Source of the DNA: Methylorubrum sp. B1-46
GTDB taxonomy: Bacteria; Pseudomonadota; Alphaproteobacteria; Rhizobiales; Beijerinckiaceae
NCBI RefSeq assembly: GCF_021117295.1
Contig: NZ_CP088247.1
Span: 1,875,001-1,939,000 of the forward strand
Length of the DNA stretch: 64,000 nt
Direction: 5' to 3'
A program made the translations under genes and the position numbers. Positions 32,816-42,516 of this stretch are shown here, piece by piece (position 1 is the stretch's first letter; every line of letters begins with the position of its first letter). The notes beneath the pieces are model-generated. The model was not told the DNA's origin. It made no database searches and worked only from the letters and a program-made list of their open reading frames with translations.

Positions 32816-33844
32816 TCAGGCCACGGCGCGTTCGGATTCGGCCGCCCCGATGCCGGCGGAGGCGTCGTGCGCCAGCCAGAGCGTGACAGTGAGAGGCAGT
32901 TCGGTGCCGTCCTCGGGGGCGAGGTCGCGGCTCTCGACGTCGGACAAGCCCGCCTGGACCAGCCAGCCCGCAACCTGATCGGCACCGAAGCCGAGGCGGC
33001 GATGCGCTTGGCTTTCGCGCAAGTGTTCGAGATTGTGCGGTGCAAAATCGACGACGAGAAGGCGACCGCCCGGCGCCACGAGGCGCGCCGCCTCGCGAAG
33101 CGCGCGTGCCGGATCGTCGAGGTAGTGCAACACCTGGTGCAGCACCACGAGGTCGAAGCCGCCGCGGCCGAAGGGCGGCGCATGCAGGTCGCCCTGGCGC
33201 AGGTCGACCCGCGACAGGCCGAGCCGCTCGAGGTTGGCGCGGGCGACCGAGAGCATGGCATGGCTCGAATCGAGCCCGGTGGCGCGGCCGGCCAGCGGCG
33301 CCAGCAGGCCGAGCATCTTGCCGGTGCCGGTACCGAGATCGACCACGTGACGGATCGGCCGGTCTCCGAGCGCGTCGAGCACCGCGGCCTCGACGGCAGC
33401 CTCGGGCACGTGGAGGGAGCGCAGGCCATCCCATTTGGGGGCGAGCCGGGCGAAGAAGGCCTGTGCCGCCTCGGCGCGCTGGGCCCGGACCGATTCGAGG
33501 CGGGCACGGTCTTCCGAGAGCGGCGGGGCATCGTGGTCCAAAGCCGCGATCAGCGGCTCGACGAAACCGATGGCCGCCTCGCGCAGGCGGAAGAAGGCCC
33601 AGGCGCCCTCGCGGTGGCGCTCGATTAGGCCCGATTCCACCAAGAGCTTGAGATGGCGCGAGATACGCGGCTGCGACTGGCCGAGGATGTCGGTGAGGTC
33701 GGAGACCGACAATTCCCCCTCGGCGAGCAGGGCGAGGATGCGCAGCCGCGTCTCCTCCGCCGCTGCCCGCAGCACGGCGAGCGCTTCGGCGAAGGGCACC
33801 GGGGCGGGGTCGAGACTTTGCCTGGAACTGCTCTCGCTAGACAT
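32816..33844 (-). CDS. ArsR-family regulator fused to SAM-dependent methyltransferase (SahR-like)
   Basis: A 342-residue fusion. Residues about 20-105 form an ArsR winged helix (EETRLRILALLAEGELSVSDLTDILGQSQPRISRHLKLLVESGLIERHREG, with the usual SQPRISRHL recognition helix). Residues about 150-330 form a class I methyltransferase fold with VVDLGTGTGKML and LHQVLHYLDDPARALREAARL. Position before metF-metH and this architecture match the SahR regulators, which sense S-adenosylhomocysteine and repress SAM-cycle genes; the methyltransferase-like domain would bind the ligand. Identification as SahR is inference from family knowledge. The ATG at 33844 lies inside a perfect 20-bp palindrome. A longer start at TTG 33880 is possible but unlikely. 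Confidence 0.85.
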   Translation of the reverse strand: MSSESSSRQSLDPAPVPFAEALAVLRAAAEETRLRILALLAEGELSVSDLTDILGQSQPRISRHLKLLVESGLIERHREGAWAFFRLREAAIGFVEPLIAALDHDAPPLSEDRARLESVRAQRAEAAQAFFARLAPKWDGLRSLHVPEAAVEAAVLDALGDRPIRHVVDLGTGTGKMLGLLAPLAGRATGLDSSHAMLSVARANLERLGLSRVDLRQGDLHAPPFGRGGFDLVVLHQVLHYLDDPARALREAARLVAPGGRLLVVDFAPHNLEHLRESQAHRRLGFGADQVAGWLVQAGLSDVESRDLAPEDGTELPLTVTLWLAHDASAGIGAAESERAVA

Positions 33845-33880
33845 AAAGATATCTTTATGTGCGTAGCGGGTTTGGCGCAA
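33841..33880 (-). promoter_or_regulatory. Promoter and palindromic operator at the SahR-like gene; possible leaderless start
   Basis: A perfect 20-bp palindrome, ACATAAAGATATCTTTATGT, spans 33841-33860 and contains the start ATG of the regulator. On the minus strand TTGCGC (33880-33875) and TAAAGA (33857-33852) are 17 bases apart, a good -35/-10 pair. The predicted transcription start then falls 1-2 bases from the ATG, so the mRNA would be leaderless and the operator would overlap both -10 and start codon. Self-repression is the natural reading. Confidence 0.65.
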
Positions 33881-33946
33881 GAGGGTTTTGTGAGCCGTTG
33901 ATACGACACGCGCGGTTCGTCATCGTCGCTCTCACCGAGGTCCGTC

Positions 33947-34070
33947 ATTCCGGGGCCGCGGAGCCGAGGCTCGAAGCCACCCGTGATGCGTCGGGCGCGG
34001 CCTCAGTCGAGACGTGGCGGACCGCCATCGGTTCCGGGTTCGCCTGCGGCGCCCGGAATGACGATGGAGC
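33947..34070. repeat. Dispersed palindromic repeat, copy 1
   Basis: Begins GTCATTCCGGGGCCGCGG and continues to GAAGCCACCCGTGATGCG. It closes with an inverted arm ending CCCGGAATGACG near 34051-34063, so the whole can fold into a long hairpin. A similar element occurs at 45663-45718. Lies between the divergent-side end of the patatin gene and the regulator promoter. Confidence 0.65.
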
Positions 34071-34121
34071 GGTGAGGCCACCCGTGACTTGGCCCTCCGG
34101 CGTTCGGAGTGTTGCCGGCCG

Positions 34122-35270
34122 CTACTGATAGGCCTTTTTCAGATCGACGGAGCAGCGCACACCAACCTCGGCATAGCCCGCATCGAGCCAAGCCTTGGCC
34201 GCGCTGCGGCCCCGGTCGCGCAGACGCTCGAGGACGCGCCAGCGGGCATCGAGACGTGTGGAGGCGGCATAATCGTCGAGCTCATCGGTGCCGTCGATGC
34301 GGTGGAGGAAGACCCGCTCCAGACCCGGAACCTCCTGTCCGCCCTCCTCGATCAGGCCGTGCACGAAGTCGATGGCGCGCAGTTCCCGCATCAGGTTGGC
34401 GTTGAAGGTGATCTCGTTGAGCCGGTTCTGGATGTCGCGGGACGAGCGCGGCGTCTCGCGGCGCTCCACCGGGTTGATCTGCACCAGCAGGATGTCGCGG
34501 GTGCTCGCCCCGTGCAGGGGATAAAGGGCCGGATTGCCGAGATAGCCGCCGTCCCAGTAGGGCACGCCCTCAATCTCGACCGCCTGGAACACGGTGGGCA
34601 GGCAGGCCGAGGCCATGAGGTGGTCGGGCGTGAGATGCTCGCGCTCGAACACGGCGAGCTTGCCGGTCCAGACATTGGTGGCGGAGACGAACACGTTGGC
34701 GGTGTCGGCCTCGCGCAGGCGGTCGAAATCGACCGTGCGCTCCAGCGCCCCGCGCAGCGGATTGATGTTGAGCGGATTGGCCGTGTAAGGGCCGGGATTG
34801 ACGGCCTTCAGCCACATCTCGATGAAGGGATTGCCCTTCCAGACATGGAAGAGGCCGTCGATCCAGCTCTGCTGCGCGGGCTTCAGGTCGGCATCCAGGC
34901 TCGCCTCCCGCCAGAACTTCTCAAGCGCCGCCCGCGCCCCGTCGGGGCCGCCGGCGAGCCAGCCGTCCACGAGCACGACGGCGTTCATCGCCCCCGCGCT
35001 CGCCCCGGTCACCGCCTCGAAGGCGATGCGCCCATCCTCGATCAACGCGTCGAGCACGCCCCAGGTGAAGGCGCCGTGCGAGCCGCCGCCCTGCAGAGCG
35101 AGCGAGACCGCCTTTTCGGCCCGCGGTCCGGCCAGCCCCCGGAAGCCGTGTCCGACGCGCGTCGAATCGGCGATCGGGACGGGCACGACGGTCGCCGGAT
35201 TGTGGGCGTCATCGTGCGGCGTGTCCGGCCGATCGGTTTCGGCGGCTTGCTCGGAGACAGGCGTATCCAT
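34122..35270 (-). CDS. Patatin-like phospholipase family protein
   Basis: Predicted Ser-Asp lipid acyl hydrolase of 382 residues, starting at ATG 35270 (MDTPVSEQAAETDRPD). The glycine-rich oxyanion loop LALQGGGSHGAFTWGVLDAL, the nucleophile elbow GASAG and the aspartate motif DGGYLGN are all present, so the dyad is intact. The first 50 residues look disordered. No signal peptide, so it probably acts on membrane lipids from the cytoplasm. Bacterial relatives with this layout are sometimes annotated as depolymerase- or esterase-like proteins; the substrate is not predictable. Confidence 0.92.
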   Translation of the reverse strand: MDTPVSEQAAETDRPDTPHDDAHNPATVVPVPIADSTRVGHGFRGLAGPRAEKAVSLALQGGGSHGAFTWGVLDALIEDGRIAFEAVTGASAGAMNAVVLVDGWLAGGPDGARAALEKFWREASLDADLKPAQQSWIDGLFHVWKGNPFIEMWLKAVNPGPYTANPLNINPLRGALERTVDFDRLREADTANVFVSATNVWTGKLAVFEREHLTPDHLMASACLPTVFQAVEIEGVPYWDGGYLGNPALYPLHGASTRDILLVQINPVERRETPRSSRDIQNRLNEITFNANLMRELRAIDFVHGLIEEGGQEVPGLERVFLHRIDGTDELDDYAASTRLDARWRVLERLRDRGRSAAKAWLDAGYAEVGVRCSVDLKKAYQ

Positions 35271-35596
35271 GGTGGCTCGCGCGGTTGTTGCAATGCACTC
35301 ATAGATGATGCGTTGCGATAGAATGGCTCGTGCGGTCCTTTGCCTCGTGCGCCGTCGATGCCATAGGAGAGAACGAGCATGGCGGCATCGGTCTCCTTGC
35401 ATCGAGACGGCGCACGCTCGACATCTGGCTCGGGATGCGACATGGAAGCGGCCTTGTATCGAGGCATGCTGCGCATCCGTTCGCGCGGGCGCGGCGGCAG
35501 GTCGCGGATCGCACCGGATTCGGATAAGATCATGCCCGCGCCTGCGGGACGCCGAAAGCCGGCACGCGCGGACGATAATTGACCCGCGAAGGCACG
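35271..35596. other. Divergent intergenic region between patatin gene and ispG
   Basis: About 325 bases that should hold the promoters of both genes. Several short frames cross it, but none has family-like composition or a good ribosome site. Nothing else assigned. Confidence 0.35.
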
Positions 35597-36925
35597 ATGG
35601 AAGTCATGGAAGCTCCCGACGCCCTGGCAAACCCGCTCGATTCTCAGAGCCCGAACATGAAGGGCCCGGAGATCGCCGGGCCGGCACCGCGCCACCGCAC
35701 CGTCGGCGTGCAGATCGGACAGGGTGAAGGCGCGGTCACCGTCGGCGGCGGCGCCCCGATCGTCGTGCAGTCGATGACCAACACCGACACGGCCGATATC
35801 GACGGCACCGTGGCCCAGGTCGCCCAGCTCGCCCGCGCCGGCTCGGAGCTGGTGCGCATCACGGTCGATCGCGACGAGGCGGCGGCGGCCGTGCCGAAGA
35901 TCCGCGAGCGGCTCGACCGCATCGGCGTGCACGTGCCGCTGGTGGGCGACTTCCACTATATCGGCCACAAGCTCCTGTCCGACCATCCGGCCTGCGCCGA
36001 GGCGCTGGCCAAGTACCGGATCAATCCGGGCAATGTCGGCTTCAAGGAGAAGAAGGACACCCAGTTCTCGACCATCGTCGAGCAGGCCATCAAGTACGGC
36101 AAGACCGTGCGCATCGGTGCCAACTGGGGCTCGCTCGACGGCGAGCTCCTGACCCACCTGATGGACGAGAACGCCAAGTCGCCGACGCCGATCGACGCTC
36201 GCGCGGTGATGCGTGAGGCGATGGTGCAGTCGGCTCTGACCTCGGCAGACCGTGCGGTGTCGCTCGGCCTGCCGAAGGACCGCATCATCCTCTCGGCCAA
36301 AGTCTCGGCGGTGCAGGACCTCATCGCCGTCTACCGCGAGGTGGCGCGCCGCTCCGACTACGCGATCCATCTCGGCCTGACCGAGGCCGGCATGGGCTCG
36401 AAGGGCATCGTCGCCGCCTCCGCCGCCATCGGCGTCCTGCTGCAGGAGGGCATTGGCGACACGATCCGCTACTCGCTGACGCCCGAGCCCGGCGGCGACC
36501 GGACGGTCGAGGTGAAGGCGGCGCAGGAACTGCTGCAGACCATGGGTTTTCGGACGTTCGTGCCGTTGGTCGCCGCCTGCCCCGGCTGTGGCCGCACCAC
36601 CTCGACGACGTTCCAGGAACTGGCCCGCGACATCCAGAACTGGATCTCCACCTCCATGCCGGAGTGGAAGAAGTCTTATCCGGGTGTCGAGGGGCTCAAC
36701 GTCGCGGTGATGGGCTGCATCGTCAACGGACCGGGCGAGTCGAAGCACGCCGATATCGGCATCTCACTGCCCGGCACCGGTGAGAGCCCGAGCGCCCCGG
36801 TCTTCATCGACGGCAAGAAGGCGATGACCCTGCGGGGCGCGACGCTCGCCAAGGATTTCGAGGCGATCGTGATCGACTACATCGAGCGCCGCTTCGGCCA
36901 GGGCAAGCGCGACGCCGCCGAGTGA
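35597..36925 (+). CDS. ispG: 4-hydroxy-3-methylbut-2-enyl diphosphate synthase
   Basis: Iron-sulfur enzyme of the MEP isoprenoid pathway that converts MEcPP to HMBPP. It has 442 residues from ATG 35597 ([13 protein letters not shown]), with GAAGG 5 bases upstream. The barrel domain carries [15 protein letters not shown] and [17 protein letters not shown]. The [4Fe-4S] ligands are in [13 protein letters not shown] and [16 protein letters not shown]. The length is that of the proteobacterial GcpE with an extended N-terminus. Followed by a strong terminator. Confidence 0.97.
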   Translation: MEVMEAPDALANPLDSQSPNMKGPEIAGPAPRHRTVGVQIGQGEGAVTVGGGAPIVVQSMTNTDTADIDGTVAQVAQLARAGSELVRITVDRDEAAAAVPKIRERLDRIGVHVPLVGDFHYIGHKLLSDHPACAEALAKYRINPGNVGFKEKKDTQFSTIVEQAIKYGKTVRIGANWGSLDGELLTHLMDENAKSPTPIDARAVMREAMVQSALTSADRAVSLGLPKDRIILSAKVSAVQDLIAVYREVARRSDYAIHLGLTEAGMGSKGIVAASAAIGVLLQEGIGDTIRYSLTPEPGGDRTVEVKAAQELLQTMGFRTFVPLVAACPGCGRTTSTTFQELARDIQNWISTSMPEWKKSYPGVEGLNVAVMGCIVNGPGESKHADIGISLPGTGESPSAPVFIDGKKAMTLRGATLAKDFEAIVIDYIERRFGQGKRDAAE

Positions 36926-36937
36926 GTTCTTTCGGTG

Positions 36938-36983
36938 AGACGGCCGCCTTCATCGCCCGCGCGGGTGGATGGGGCGGCCGTCT
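36938..36983 (+). terminator. Terminator after ispG
   Basis: AGACGGCCGCC and GGCGGCCGTCT form a perfect 11-bp stem around a 24-base loop, starting 12 bases after the ispG stop codon and followed by a short T-containing run (TTTCCGTT). Confidence 0.75.
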
Positions 36984-37214
36984 TTCCGTTCCAGGACGGG
37001 TCGCCCGCTCCGACCTGCCTTCCGCCTTTCCGGCCGCCGTGATGTCCGGTCCGCGTTTCGCGATCCGAACACGCGCCACCCCGCCTCCGGCGAGCCGCTC
37101 CGTCACGACCGGGTGTCCGCTCCGGCACGACCGATCCGCACGACTGACGCATTCCCTTCATGCGACTCCGGCACACCCGGCCGGACGACGCGCGAGCCCA
37201 GGCAAGCCTGCCCG

Positions 37215-39257
37215 ATGACCCAGCCTGCCAGCCCAAATGGCGCGAGTCCAAATTCGGACGGCACAAGTTCGGCCGGCACAAGTCCGGCGAGCCCGATTCC
37301 GTCAGGCGCTTCCGCCGCGGGCGGTCCGGCGCCCGGCGAAGGGGGCCCGGTCGCGGCGTCCGCCGGCGCGCATGATCCCTCCGACGCGGCGGCCGAGGGC
37401 CACGCCAAGGCGGGCTTTTGGGCGCTGACGATCGGCTCCGTCGGCGTGGTCTACGGCGATATCGGCACGAGCCCGCTCTACGCCTTCCGCGAGGCGCTCG
37501 CCCCCTCGCGCAGCGACGGCATCCTGCTCGCCGAGGAGGTGATCGGCACCGCCTCGCTCATCATCTGGGCGCTGCTGCTGATCGTCACGATCAAGTACGT
37601 CGCGATCCTGCTGCGGATGGACAACAACGGCGAGGGCGGGATCCTCTCGCTGATGGCCCAGGCCCGCCACGCGCTGGGCGGCTCCAAGATCGTGTTCATG
37701 CTGGGGCTGCTCGGCGCCTCGCTGTTCTACGGCGATTCCGTCATCACCCCGGCGATCTCGGTGCTCTCGGCGGTGGAAGGGCTCAAACTCGTCACGCCGG
37801 CCTTCGACGACTACGTCCTGCCGATCACGGTGGCGATCATCCTCGGCCTGTTCGCGGTCCAGAGCCACGGCACGGCCCGCGTCGCGACCTTCTTCGGGCC
37901 GGCCATGGTGGTGTGGTTCCTGGCCATGGCCGCCGCCGCCCTGCCCCACATCGCCGGTAATCCCGGCGTGCTCGCTGCCTTCAATCCCTGGTACGCGGTG
38001 CATTACCTGCTCGGCCACGGCACCGGCGCGCTGGTGGCGCTCGGCGCGGTGTTCCTGGCAGTGACCGGAGCCGAGGCCCTGTTCGCCGATCTCGGCCATT
38101 TCGGGCGCCGCCCGATCCAGGTGGCGTGGCTCGGCCTCGTCGCGCCCTGCCTCGTCCTGAACTATCTCGGCCAGACCGCCCTGGTGCTGGCCAAGCCCGA
38201 GACGACCGATCCGTTCTACCAGCTCGTGCCGGAATGGGGTCTGATCCCGATGGTGCTGCTGGCCACACTCGCCACGGTGACGGCGAGCCAGGCGGTCATC
38301 ACCGGCGCCTTCTCCCTGTCGCGGCAGGCGATCCAGCTCGGCATGCTGCCGCGCATGGAGATCCGCCACACCTCCGAGGCGCATTCGGGCCAGATCTACC
38401 TGCCGCAGATCAACACTCTGCTCGCCCTCGGCGTGGTGGTCCTGGCGGTGACCTTCCGCTCCTCCTCCGCGCTCGCCTCAGCCTACGGCATCGCCGTGAC
38501 GGGCACGATGCTGCTCACCGCCTCCATGGCCTACGTGGTGCTGTGGAAGGTGGTGCGCCTCTCGCCGCTCGTGTCGGCGGCGATCATCATGCCCTTCATC
38601 GTGCTGGAAACCCTGTTCCTGCTCTCGAACCTGCTGAAGCTGCACGAGGGTGGCTACGTGCCCCTGATGCTGGCCGGCGGCCTGATGCTGATGATGTGGA
38701 CCTGGGTGCGGGGTGTCACGATCCTGTTCAACAAGACCCGCAAGACCGACGTGCCGCTGATCGAGCTTGTCGGCATGCTGGAGAAGAGCACCTCCTATCA
38801 GCGGGTGAAGGGCACGGCGGTCTTCCTGACGAGCGACCCCGAGATCGCGCCCGCCGCGCTGCTGCACAACATGAAGCACAACAAGGTGATCCACGAGAAG
38901 AACGTGGTGCTCACCGTCGAGACCATGGACCGGCCCCGCGCGAGCCAGGCCGAGCGGGTGCGGATCGAGCCCGTGGGCTTCGGCTTCTACCGGGTGGTGA
39001 TGCGCTTCGGCTTCATGGAGACGCCCAACATCCCGCGCACCCTGACCCTGCTCAAGCGCGAGGGCTTCAAGTTCGACATCATGTCGACCTCGTTCTTCCT
39101 GTCGCGCCGCTCGATCCGCCCGGCCGCCCATTCCGGCATGCCGCTGTGGCAGGATCGGATCTTCATCACGCTCGCCAAGAACGCCAACGACGCCACGGAC
39201 TTCTTCCAGATCCCGACCGGCCGCGTCGTCGAGGTGGGCACCCAGGTCACCGTCTAG
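37215..39257 (+). CDS. kup: KUP-family potassium transporter
   Basis: Proton-coupled K+ uptake system in the inner membrane, 680 residues. The start is taken as ATG 37215 ([16 protein letters not shown]), giving a roughly 55-residue Ser/Gly/Ala/Pro-rich cytoplasmic leader before the first helix. The KUP signature [19 protein letters not shown] follows, then about twelve membrane segments, including [20 protein letters not shown] and [20 protein letters not shown]. The C-terminal cytoplasmic domain ([30 protein letters not shown]) is complete. The long leader may be partly a start-site artefact. Confidence 0.96.
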   Translation: MTQPASPNGASPNSDGTSSAGTSPASPIPSGASAAGGPAPGEGGPVAASAGAHDPSDAAAEGHAKAGFWALTIGSVGVVYGDIGTSPLYAFREALAPSRSDGILLAEEVIGTASLIIWALLLIVTIKYVAILLRMDNNGEGGILSLMAQARHALGGSKIVFMLGLLGASLFYGDSVITPAISVLSAVEGLKLVTPAFDDYVLPITVAIILGLFAVQSHGTARVATFFGPAMVVWFLAMAAAALPHIAGNPGVLAAFNPWYAVHYLLGHGTGALVALGAVFLAVTGAEALFADLGHFGRRPIQVAWLGLVAPCLVLNYLGQTALVLAKPETTDPFYQLVPEWGLIPMVLLATLATVTASQAVITGAFSLSRQAIQLGMLPRMEIRHTSEAHSGQIYLPQINTLLALGVVVLAVTFRSSSALASAYGIAVTGTMLLTASMAYVVLWKVVRLSPLVSAAIIMPFIVLETLFLLSNLLKLHEGGYVPLMLAGGLMLMMWTWVRGVTILFNKTRKTDVPLIELVGMLEKSTSYQRVKGTAVFLTSDPEIAPAALLHNMKHNKVIHEKNVVLTVETMDRPRASQAERVRIEPVGFGFYRVVMRFGFMETPNIPRTLTLLKREGFKFDIMSTSFFLSRRSIRPAAHSGMPLWQDRIFITLAKNANDATDFFQIPTGRVVEVGTQVTV

Positions 39258-39542
39258 ACCCAACGGGCCGGCACCCGGTGCTCGGTCCCATGGGCGGCAG
39301 CGACGAACGGGTATTCGTTTAGAGCGAACAGCGTAAAGTTGCGAAACGTTCTGTGGCCGACTCGCTACAGGACGATGATTTGCGCGCGATGATCTTGTGT
39401 CCCCGCACATCGTCCCGTACGGCTGAGCTTACGAAAAGCAAGCAACAACAATAGTTTAGCATAATTCCAAACAACCGACCGGTCTCGTTCCGCGCATGGT
39501 AGCGGAGGCCGTCGGCTGTGCCGGACAGATGGAGTCAGGCGT
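39258..39542. other. Intergenic region upstream of the siderophore receptor
   Basis: About 285 bases, AT-richer towards the receptor gene. Contains the Irr-like box listed separately. No gene seen. Confidence 0.4.
39455..39471 (+). promoter_or_regulatory. Irr/ICE-type iron box
   Basis: TTTAGCATAATTCCAAA matches the iron control element TTTAGAA-N3-TTCTAAA at 12 of 14 fixed positions, with the mismatches placed symmetrically. It lies 72 bases before the receptor ATG and includes a CATAAT that could serve as -10. In Hyphomicrobiales Irr binds such sites when iron is low. Confidence 0.6.
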
Positions 39543-41774
39543 ATGGGCTCGGTTCGCACTCTCGTCGGCGTCCGCGCCCTGCGGACGATGGCGCTGGCAG
39601 GCGCCTCATTGCTCGCTCTCACCGTGGGCGCCGCGGCGCAGCAGGCGACCGCGCGCCTGGAAGAGCTGTCGGTCGAAGGCAGCGGCCGGGGGGCCGCCGG
39701 TGGCGGGCAATCCGCCCAGCGCGGCGCCGATGGACGTGCGGCCCCCGAGGATCCGCGCGGGCCGGTCACCGGCTACGTCGCAACCCGTTCGGCCACTGCG
39801 ACCAAGACCAACACGCCGCTGATCGAGACGCCGCAGGCGATCACCGTCATCGGCCGTGAGCAGATCGATGCGCAGGGCGCACAGACGCTGACCCAGGCGA
39901 CGCAGTACACAGCCGGCATCTATTCCGGCGTCTACGGCGCCGATGAGCGGGTCGATTTCTTCACCCTGCGCGGCTTCGTGGCGAGCGATTACGGGATCTA
40001 CAAGGACGGCCTGCAACTCCTGAATTACGGCTTCGGCACGCTCAAGACCGAGACCTTCGGCCTGGAGCGGATCGAGGTTCTGCGCGGCCCGGCCGCGGTG
40101 CTGTTCGGTGCGGGCAATCCCGGCGGCATCGTCAACCAGATCACCAAGCGACCGACGCTGGCGCCCTTCGGCTATGTCGAGATCGCCGGCGGCTCGTTCG
40201 GGCAGGTCTACGGCGCCTTCGATGTTGGTGGGCCGGCCGACGAGTCGGGTCACCTGTTCTATCGCCTCACCGGCATCGGCCGGCAGGGCGGCACCCAGGT
40301 CGTCGGCGCGGATTCCGACCGCGCCTACATCGCACCGGCCTTCACGTGGCGGCCGGATGCCGGCACCACCTTCACGGTGCTGACGAGCTACCAGCGCGAT
40401 TCCACGGCCGTGACCGCGAACTTCCTGCCCTATTCCGGCACCGTGCGCCCGAACCTGAGCGGCCTGCGCATCGACCGCTCCCTCAACGTGGGCGATCCGC
40501 GCATCAACAGCTTCCAGCGCGAACAGGTCTTCGCCGGCTACGAGTTCGAGCACGCGGTCGACGACGTGTGGACCGTGCGTCAGAACTTCCGCTACTCGTT
40601 CTCGGACGCGAAGCAGAACTCGTATATCGGCCAGCTCGGCTACGCCGACCTGCCTCAGACGCAGCTTGCCCGCTACCAGTTCCAGTACGCCGACAAGGTC
40701 AGCCTGTTCCAGGTCGACAACCAGGCCGAGGCCCGCTTCTCCGACGGATTCGTCGCCCACGACCTCTTGTTCGGCGTCGACTACAAGAACTACTCGCTCT
40801 ACGACAATCAGGCCTCGCTCTTCCCCGGCCCGAACCTCAGCATCATCAACCCGCTCTACGGGCAGATCGTCGGCCGGCCCCTGCCCTATCAGGTCGACGT
40901 CAACAGCTTCCGGCAGCTCGGCTTCTACGCCCAGGACCAGATCAAGCTCACCGACCGCCTGAGCCTGATCGGCGGCCTGCGCTACGACATCGCCAACAGC
41001 GACGTGCTCAAGAAGCTCGCGCCGGACACGAGCACGTCCCGCACCGATACGGCGCTCACCGGCCGTATCGCGCTTCTCTACAATTTCGATCCCGGCATCG
41101 CCCCCTACGTCGCCTACTCGACCTCGTTCCAGCCGCAGATCGGCGTCGATGCGATCACCGGAGCCTCCCTCGCGCCGGATCGCGGCGAGCAGATCGAGGT
41201 CGGCCTGAAGATCGAGCCGGTCGGCGAGCGCTTCTCCCTCAACATCGCCGCCTTCGATCTCGTGCGCGACAACCCGCCCTTCCCGGTCCTGATCGGCTTC
41301 GGCAGCACGCAGCTCGGCACCGTGCGCTCGCGCGGCATCGAGGGGCAGTTCGTCGCGAACCTCGCGGAAGGCTTGAACCTCGTCGCGGCGGTGACCCACT
41401 ACGACCTCGAATACACCCGGGTCCGGGATGCCGCGCTCGGCGACCTCGTCGGCAAGACCCCGACCAATGTGCCGGAGACTTTCGCCTCGGTCTTTGCCGA
41501 TTACACGATCCCGTTCGGCGATTGGCGCGGCTTCGGCTTCGGCGGCGGCGTGCGCTATGTCGGCCGCTCCTACGCCGACCAGCTCAACAATCTGAAGGTC
41601 CCGGAATACGTCCTGTTCGACGCGACCGTGCACTACAATTGGGACCGCTGGCGCATGGCGATCACCGCCGCCAACATCGGCGACCGGCGCTTCGTCACCT
41701 CGTGCCAGTCGGCCAATTCCTGCTTCTACGGCGAGGCCCGCCGCGTGCTGGCGAGCGTGAGCTACAAGTGGTGA
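39543..41774 (+). CDS. TonB-dependent siderophore receptor
   Basis: Outer-membrane ferric-siderophore receptor of 743 residues. The signal peptide ends near residue 33 (LLALTVGAAAQQ). A TonB-box-like segment (RLEELSVEG) follows, then a plug domain (TPQAITVIGREQIDAQGAQTL, GLERIEVLRGPAAVLFGAGNPGGIVNQITKRP) and the 22-strand barrel, ending in the typical aromatic strand (RRVLASVSYKW). The plug motifs are of the ferrichrome/coprogen-hydroxamate (FhuA-like) class. An Irr-like box upstream suggests low-iron induction, and the exbB-exbD-tonB operon could energise it. Confidence 0.95.
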   Translation: MGSVRTLVGVRALRTMALAGASLLALTVGAAAQQATARLEELSVEGSGRGAAGGGQSAQRGADGRAAPEDPRGPVTGYVATRSATATKTNTPLIETPQAITVIGREQIDAQGAQTLTQATQYTAGIYSGVYGADERVDFFTLRGFVASDYGIYKDGLQLLNYGFGTLKTETFGLERIEVLRGPAAVLFGAGNPGGIVNQITKRPTLAPFGYVEIAGGSFGQVYGAFDVGGPADESGHLFYRLTGIGRQGGTQVVGADSDRAYIAPAFTWRPDAGTTFTVLTSYQRDSTAVTANFLPYSGTVRPNLSGLRIDRSLNVGDPRINSFQREQVFAGYEFEHAVDDVWTVRQNFRYSFSDAKQNSYIGQLGYADLPQTQLARYQFQYADKVSLFQVDNQAEARFSDGFVAHDLLFGVDYKNYSLYDNQASLFPGPNLSIINPLYGQIVGRPLPYQVDVNSFRQLGFYAQDQIKLTDRLSLIGGLRYDIANSDVLKKLAPDTSTSRTDTALTGRIALLYNFDPGIAPYVAYSTSFQPQIGVDAITGASLAPDRGEQIEVGLKIEPVGERFSLNIAAFDLVRDNPPFPVLIGFGSTQLGTVRSRGIEGQFVANLAEGLNLVAAVTHYDLEYTRVRDAALGDLVGKTPTNVPETFASVFADYTIPFGDWRGFGFGGGVRYVGRSYADQLNNLKVPEYVLFDATVHYNWDRWRMAITAANIGDRRFVTSCQSANSCFYGEARRVLASVSYKW

Positions 41775-41780
41775 GTCGCC

Positions 41781-41804
41781 GCAGGGCCCGCCTGCGGGCC
41801 CTGC
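41781..41804 (+). terminator. Hairpin after the siderophore receptor gene
   Basis: GCAGGGCCC and GGGCCCTGC form a 9-bp perfect stem 7 bases after the stop codon. No T-run follows. Confidence 0.55.
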
Positions 41805-41893
41805 ATCACCTTGGAGGCGGCCGGCGGCCGGGCTATCTCGCATGAGCTTAAGCGGATCATGAGAATCCGCTCGCTCGAGGAACGCCTGCCGTC

Positions 41894-42370
41894 ATGACCA
41901 TCCGTCCGCTTCTCGCCGCCCTGTTGATCGGCGGCCTCGTCCTTCCCGCCACCGCGCAGGACACCGCCCCTTCGCCAACCCCGGCACCAACCCCTCCCGC
42001 AGCGCAGGAATCGTCGAAGGAGGCCGCGCCGCCGCGGCCGATCCGCAACGCGCCGAGCCCGCGGGCACTGGAATTTGCCGCCTACATCTTCTCGGCGGTC
42101 AATGTTTGCGGCTACCGGCTCAACACCTCGGAATTCGAGGCGCTGCTCGCCAAGCAGAACACGCGGCCCGAGGATGTCAGCCCCCGCGGGCCCTTCGGCA
42201 ACCGGGTGATCGGCATCTTCACGCTCATGTCCAACCAGATGAACCTCAACCGCGAGCAGTCCTGCCTCGCGGTGGCCGGCGAGTACGGGCCCGAGGGGAG
42301 CGTGGTGAAGAACGTCCTGCTGCCGCCGGGCTCCGACGCGCCGCCCGCAGGCAAGCCGGCACAGCCTTAG
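41894..42370 (+). CDS. Secreted protein, unknown function
   Basis: A 158-residue exported protein (MTIRPLLAALLIGGLVLPATAQ signal; only 22 residues). A Pro/Ala/Thr-rich linker leads to a small domain, LEFAAYIFSAVNVCGYRLNTSEFEALLAKQ, with a second cysteine in NREQSCLAVAGEYGPEG that may form a disulfide. A Pro-rich tail ends the protein. Family not recognised. It follows the siderophore receptor by 119 bases and a hairpin. Confidence 0.72.
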   Translation: MTIRPLLAALLIGGLVLPATAQDTAPSPTPAPTPPAAQESSKEAAPPRPIRNAPSPRALEFAAYIFSAVNVCGYRLNTSEFEALLAKQNTRPEDVSPRGPFGNRVIGIFTLMSNQMNLNREQSCLAVAGEYGPEGSVVKNVLLPPGSDAPPAGKPAQP

Positions 42371-42387
42371 CCGTCCCCATTCGAACG

Positions 42388-42413
42388 TCGGGCCCGCCCC
42401 ATCGTGGGCCCGA
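42388..42413 (+). terminator. Hairpin between the secreted protein gene and hisC
   Basis: TCGGGCCC and GGGCCCGA pair across a 10-base loop 18 bases after the stop codon. No T-run. Confidence 0.5.
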
Positions 42414-42516
42414 AGGCCGATCGGCACGCCGCGATGTCGGCGGCTCCCCGTTCCCGCGAAATGCTGTAGAGGGACGGGCGAGACCCGTTCGACTCGTCTG
42501 CTGATCTTTTAGGCCC

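Noticed and set aside
35379..35582. 67-codon plus-strand frame upstream of ispG
   Set aside because: Basic low-complexity product without ribosome site; more likely promoter DNA.
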